A DNA stretch of 21,208 nucleotides from positions 1-21,208 of the IMG/VR virus record IMGVR_UViG_3300032011_000167, one strand, 5' to 3'. The notes beneath the pieces were generated by a model. That model made no database searches, was not told where the DNA came from, and saw only the letters and a program-made list of their open reading frames with translations. Position numbers and translations under genes: made by a program. This document shows positions 19,025 through 21,208 of the stretch, one piece after another (position 1 is the first letter of the stretch; each line of letters begins with the position of its first letter). The stretch comes from a virus.

Positions 19025-20612
19025 AAAAACAGTAGATGAGTGGCTTAATGATATTGATTACGATGATGACCCCACTTATGTTCCTAGTGAGTTTGCCCTG
19101 GAGTTTGTCTCTTTTATCAAATTAGTTAATGGCGAGAAAGGAGAAGAAAATAAGACTCCTATAATCCATTATAAAATGCTGGATAAAATAGCAGGCAAAA
19201 ACCAGAACACGGCGAACATGTGTGCTCGTGGATTAGCTAAAACAACTATATTTGCTGAATATCTGTTCTTGTATATAGCTGTTTATGGGGCGATTCCGGG
19301 ATTTGGAGTAGTAGATTACGCATTGTATCTCTCAGATAGTATAGAGAATGGTGTGAAAAAAATGCGTCTTCGTGTAGAAAGACGCTGTGACAATAGTGAA
19401 TTTTTAAAAAAATATATTACAGAAACACGATTTACTGATATCAGATGGTATTTTAAAAATGCAGAAGGTAAAGAATTTGTTGTTACTGGACACGGAGCAA
19501 AGACCGGCGTTCGTGGTACTGTTGAACTAAATACGAGACCTCATCTTGCTGTACTTGATGATTTACTAGGAGATGAAGATGCGAGATCTGCGACCATTAT
19601 TGAAAATGTGGAAAATACTGTCTATTCGGCAATTGATTATGCATTACATCCCAATAAGAGGAAAGTTATTTGGTCTGGAACTCCGTTTAATGCTAAGGAC
19701 CCTTTATACAAAGCAATTGAATCGGGCGTATGGCACGTTAATGTGTATCCGGTTTGCGAGACATTTCCGTGCTCTTCTGAGGAATTTAAAGGCGCTTGGG
19801 AAGATAGGTTTAGTTACGATTATGTAAATACCCAATATCTTAAAGCTAAAGGGGCCGGCCAACTAGATTCATTTAACCAGGAGTTAATGCTACGTATTAC
19901 ATCCGAAGAAGACAGGCTAATACAGGATTCGGACTTAATTTGGTACCAAAGAAGTACGTTACTTAAAAATAAGGGAGCCTATAATTTTTATGTCACTACC
20001 GATTTTGCTACTAGTGATAGAGAACATGCTGATTTTAGTGTAATTAACGTATGGGCATACAATAACAACGGTGATTGGTTATGGGTAGATGGGTATTGTA
20101 AACGGGCCCTTATGGATGACACTATTGATGCGTTGTTTCGTTTAGTTCAGGAATATAGACCACAGGAAGTAGGTATTGAAACTACTGGGCAACAAGGGGG
20201 TTTTATTAGTTGGATTCAAAATGAAATGGGACACCGTAATAATTATTTTACCTTGTCAACAGGTAAAAATAGTAAAACAATAGGCATTAGACCAACTAAA
20301 GATAAGATGAGTAGATTTCAACAAAATGCTATCCCATTATTTAAATCTAAAAAAATTTGGTTTCCTGAAGAATTAAAAGACAGTAATGAACTTGAAGAGT
20401 TGCTTTTTGAGTTATCTTTAGCTACTCTAAAGGGGTTTAAAAGTAAACATGATGATCAAATAGATACGATTACTATGTTAGCAGAATTAAATGCATGGAA
20501 ACCAAGTGAAGTGGGACCGCAAGAAGAAGACAGCGATGAGTTAGAGAATTCACCAATGTGGGGTGATGATGGCAGTATTAAGAAAGCAGGAGACAGTTCT
20601 TATTTTGTTTAA
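19014..20612 (+). CDS. terL: Terminase large subunit (532 aa)
   Basis: The DNA-packaging ATPase and nuclease. The start is ATG at 19014 after GAGGAGG; an in-frame TTG at 19002 lies in the ribosome binding site and is rejected. Walker A-like CARGLAKTT (70-78) has the adenine-side Arg typical of TerL; Walker B is LAVLDDLLGDE (about 178-188) and motif III is SGTPF (221-225). The RNase H-like nuclease has Asp 330 (TTDFATSD), Glu 389 (VGIETTGQQG) and Asp 480/484 (KHDDQID). The length and motif set fit N4-type TerL. It packages DNA into the prohead through the portal. A terminator follows 46 bases later. Confidence 0.95.
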   Translation: MLVKKTVDEWLNDIDYDDDPTYVPSEFALEFVSFIKLVNGEKGEENKTPIIHYKMLDKIAGKNQNTANMCARGLAKTTIFAEYLFLYIAVYGAIPGFGVVDYALYLSDSIENGVKKMRLRVERRCDNSEFLKKYITETRFTDIRWYFKNAEGKEFVVTGHGAKTGVRGTVELNTRPHLAVLDDLLGDEDARSATIIENVENTVYSAIDYALHPNKRKVIWSGTPFNAKDPLYKAIESGVWHVNVYPVCETFPCSSEEFKGAWEDRFSYDYVNTQYLKAKGAGQLDSFNQELMLRITSEEDRLIQDSDLIWYQRSTLLKNKGAYNFYVTTDFATSDREHADFSVINVWAYNNNGDWLWVDGYCKRALMDDTIDALFRLVQEYRPQEVGIETTGQQGGFISWIQNEMGHRNNYFTLSTGKNSKTIGIRPTKDKMSRFQQNAIPLFKSKKIWFPEELKDSNELEELLFELSLATLKGFKSKHDDQIDTITMLAELNAWKPSEVGPQEEDSDELENSPMWGDDGSIKKAGDSSYFV

Positions 20613-20624
20613 TAATTAATCTCA

Positions 20625-20651
20625 CTCAACTCGTTTTATGAGCGAGTTGAG
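20625..20651 (+). other. Hairpin downstream of terL
   Basis: CTCAACTCG (20625-20633) pairs perfectly with CGAGTTGAG (20643-20651) around a nine-base AT-rich loop. It begins 12 bases after the terL stop and sits just before the terminator stem. No U tract follows it, so on its own it is more likely an RNA-stabilising or processing structure, or part of a two-hairpin terminator. Confidence 0.6.
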
Positions 20652-20658
20652 CTCCTCC

Positions 20659-20703
20659 CGGGTAGGTGAGAGGACTCGACACTCTTGCCTACCCGCCTTT
20701 TTT
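20659..20703 (+). terminator. Strong intrinsic terminator after terL
   Basis: CGGGTAGG (20659-20666) pairs with CCTACCCG (20688-20695). The stem continues through GAGAG/CTCTT with two G-U pairs to about 14 bp around the loop gactcgaca, and CC plus six Ts follow. It lies between terL and the next gene (ATG at 20715), so the structural genes need readthrough or their own promoter. Confidence 0.88.
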
Positions 20704-20714
20704 AAGAGGGTGAT

Positions 20715-21208
20715 ATGAAAGTTTCAGAATATATTGATTATTTAGTTACAGGTGAATGCAGTAAGCTTGCTATTGCTAGTGTAGGAGACATGTCTGCTAA
20801 TCCAAGCCCATCACCAACTGCAGTACAAACTGTCAATCAAAATAAGTTTGTTAATTATGTAAATTTAGCTAATTTAGCTTTACATAAACGATTTCATTTA
20901 ATGGTAAAAACATATGAAATGGACAATCCATTAGATGGAGAAGAATTTACTTTACCTTCAGATTTTCTTTCTCCTATTTACGCATATTACGCTTCAGATT
21001 TTGTACAAGTACCCATTAAGGATGACTCAGTTAAATTAGTACAAAAAATAGATCACCATGTGTCCATTCTTATACCAGAGCCATTTAAGGCAGTTATCAA
21101 GGGCACAGATGCTGAATCACCTAAACGAACTCAAATTCTTTTGAAATATGCTGCGGCTCCTAAAAAAGCTAAAGCAACTTACACAGATTTAAAAATAAAT
21201 GAAGTATA
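20715..21208 (+). CDS. Partial probable virion structural protein (first 164 codons)
   Basis: ATG at 20715 follows AGAGGGTG, and the frame is open to the window edge. It starts MKVSEYIDYLVTGECSKLAI, followed by ASVGD and a Pro/Ser-rich turn, then NYVNLANLALHKRFHLMVKT. This N-terminal plan (short amphipathic helix, then an N-LAL-KRF helix and a beta-rich domain) resembles head-tail junction or adaptor proteins of podoviruses. The gene follows terL, where N4-like genomes carry virion genes. The family is not certain. Confidence 0.7.
   Translation, partial: MKVSEYIDYLVTGECSKLAIASVGDMSANPSPSPTAVQTVNQNKFVNYVNLANLALHKRFHLMVKTYEMDNPLDGEEFTLPSDFLSPIYAYYASDFVQVPIKDDSVKLVQKIDHHVSILIPEPFKAVIKGTDAESPKRTQILLKYAAAPKKAKATYTDLKINEV

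Noticed and set aside
1-21208. CRISPR array, insertion sequence or integrase
   Set aside because: No regularly spaced repeats, transposase or recombinase motifs were seen, and no integration site for a temperate lifestyle was found.

Overview
The window looks like part of a lytic tailed-phage genome of the N4 type (Schitoviridae-like). It is AT-rich and densely packed, with mostly overlapping stop/start junctions (ATGA and similar) and strong AAGGAG-type ribosome binding sites. The diagnostic gene set is a compact T7-family RNA polymerase, a MoxR-type AAA+ ATPase next to a metallopeptidase-like/VWA protein, a PolA-family DNA polymerase, a Dda-like SF1 helicase, a Cas4/AddB-like Fe-S nuclease and a large terminase. 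Three copies of a 5-bp-stem/3-nt-loop DNA hairpin lie upstream of leftward genes, which is the form of promoter that N4 virion RNA polymerase uses. N4-like phages infect Gram-negative bacteria; nothing in the window identifies the host further.

Layout. From 1 to about 16800 all genes are on the minus strand and read right to left. The early region (about 16813 down to 12152) holds many small unknown proteins, an AlkB-like dioxygenase, several short membrane peptides, and three hairpin promoters (16801-16813, 16320-16332, 12130-12142). The last promoter drives the RNA polymerase gene (10297-12054) through a leader that contains an intrinsic terminator. A second strong terminator follows the polymerase gene. 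The replication block then runs from 10121 to 2102: small proteins, ATPase, VWA protein, DNA polymerase, helicase, a 72-aa protein and the nuclease, nearly all translationally coupled. At the far left are a structured intergenic RNA candidate, a 78-aa protein, a tRNA-like gene, two tandem zinc-ribbon paralogues and small acidic or hypothetical proteins.

From about 16814 to 17213 there is a non-coding divergence region. It holds a hairpin in the opposite orientation, a G-rich tract, a three-tier GC-rich hairpin, a sigma70-like promoter and two operator-like dyads. The plus-strand late genes follow: two small unknown proteins, two tandem winged-helix proteins (the first RepL-like), a probable terminase small subunit, the large terminase, a terminator, and the start of a probable structural protein cut by the window edge. 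In N4 the terminase lies near one genome end and the early genes start at the other. The divergence region may therefore contain the joined genome ends; this is inference.

The expected programme, by analogy with N4, is as follows. An injected virion RNA polymerase (not in this window) reads the hairpin promoters and makes the early RNAs, including that of the phage RNA polymerase. That enzyme transcribes the replication genes, and host RNA polymerase reads the plus-strand late genes. The least explained content is three highly structured intergenic segments (1875-2101, 13690-13921, 14690-14827). Each sits in the gap between consecutive minus-strand genes, starting within about 10 nt of the preceding stop codon.
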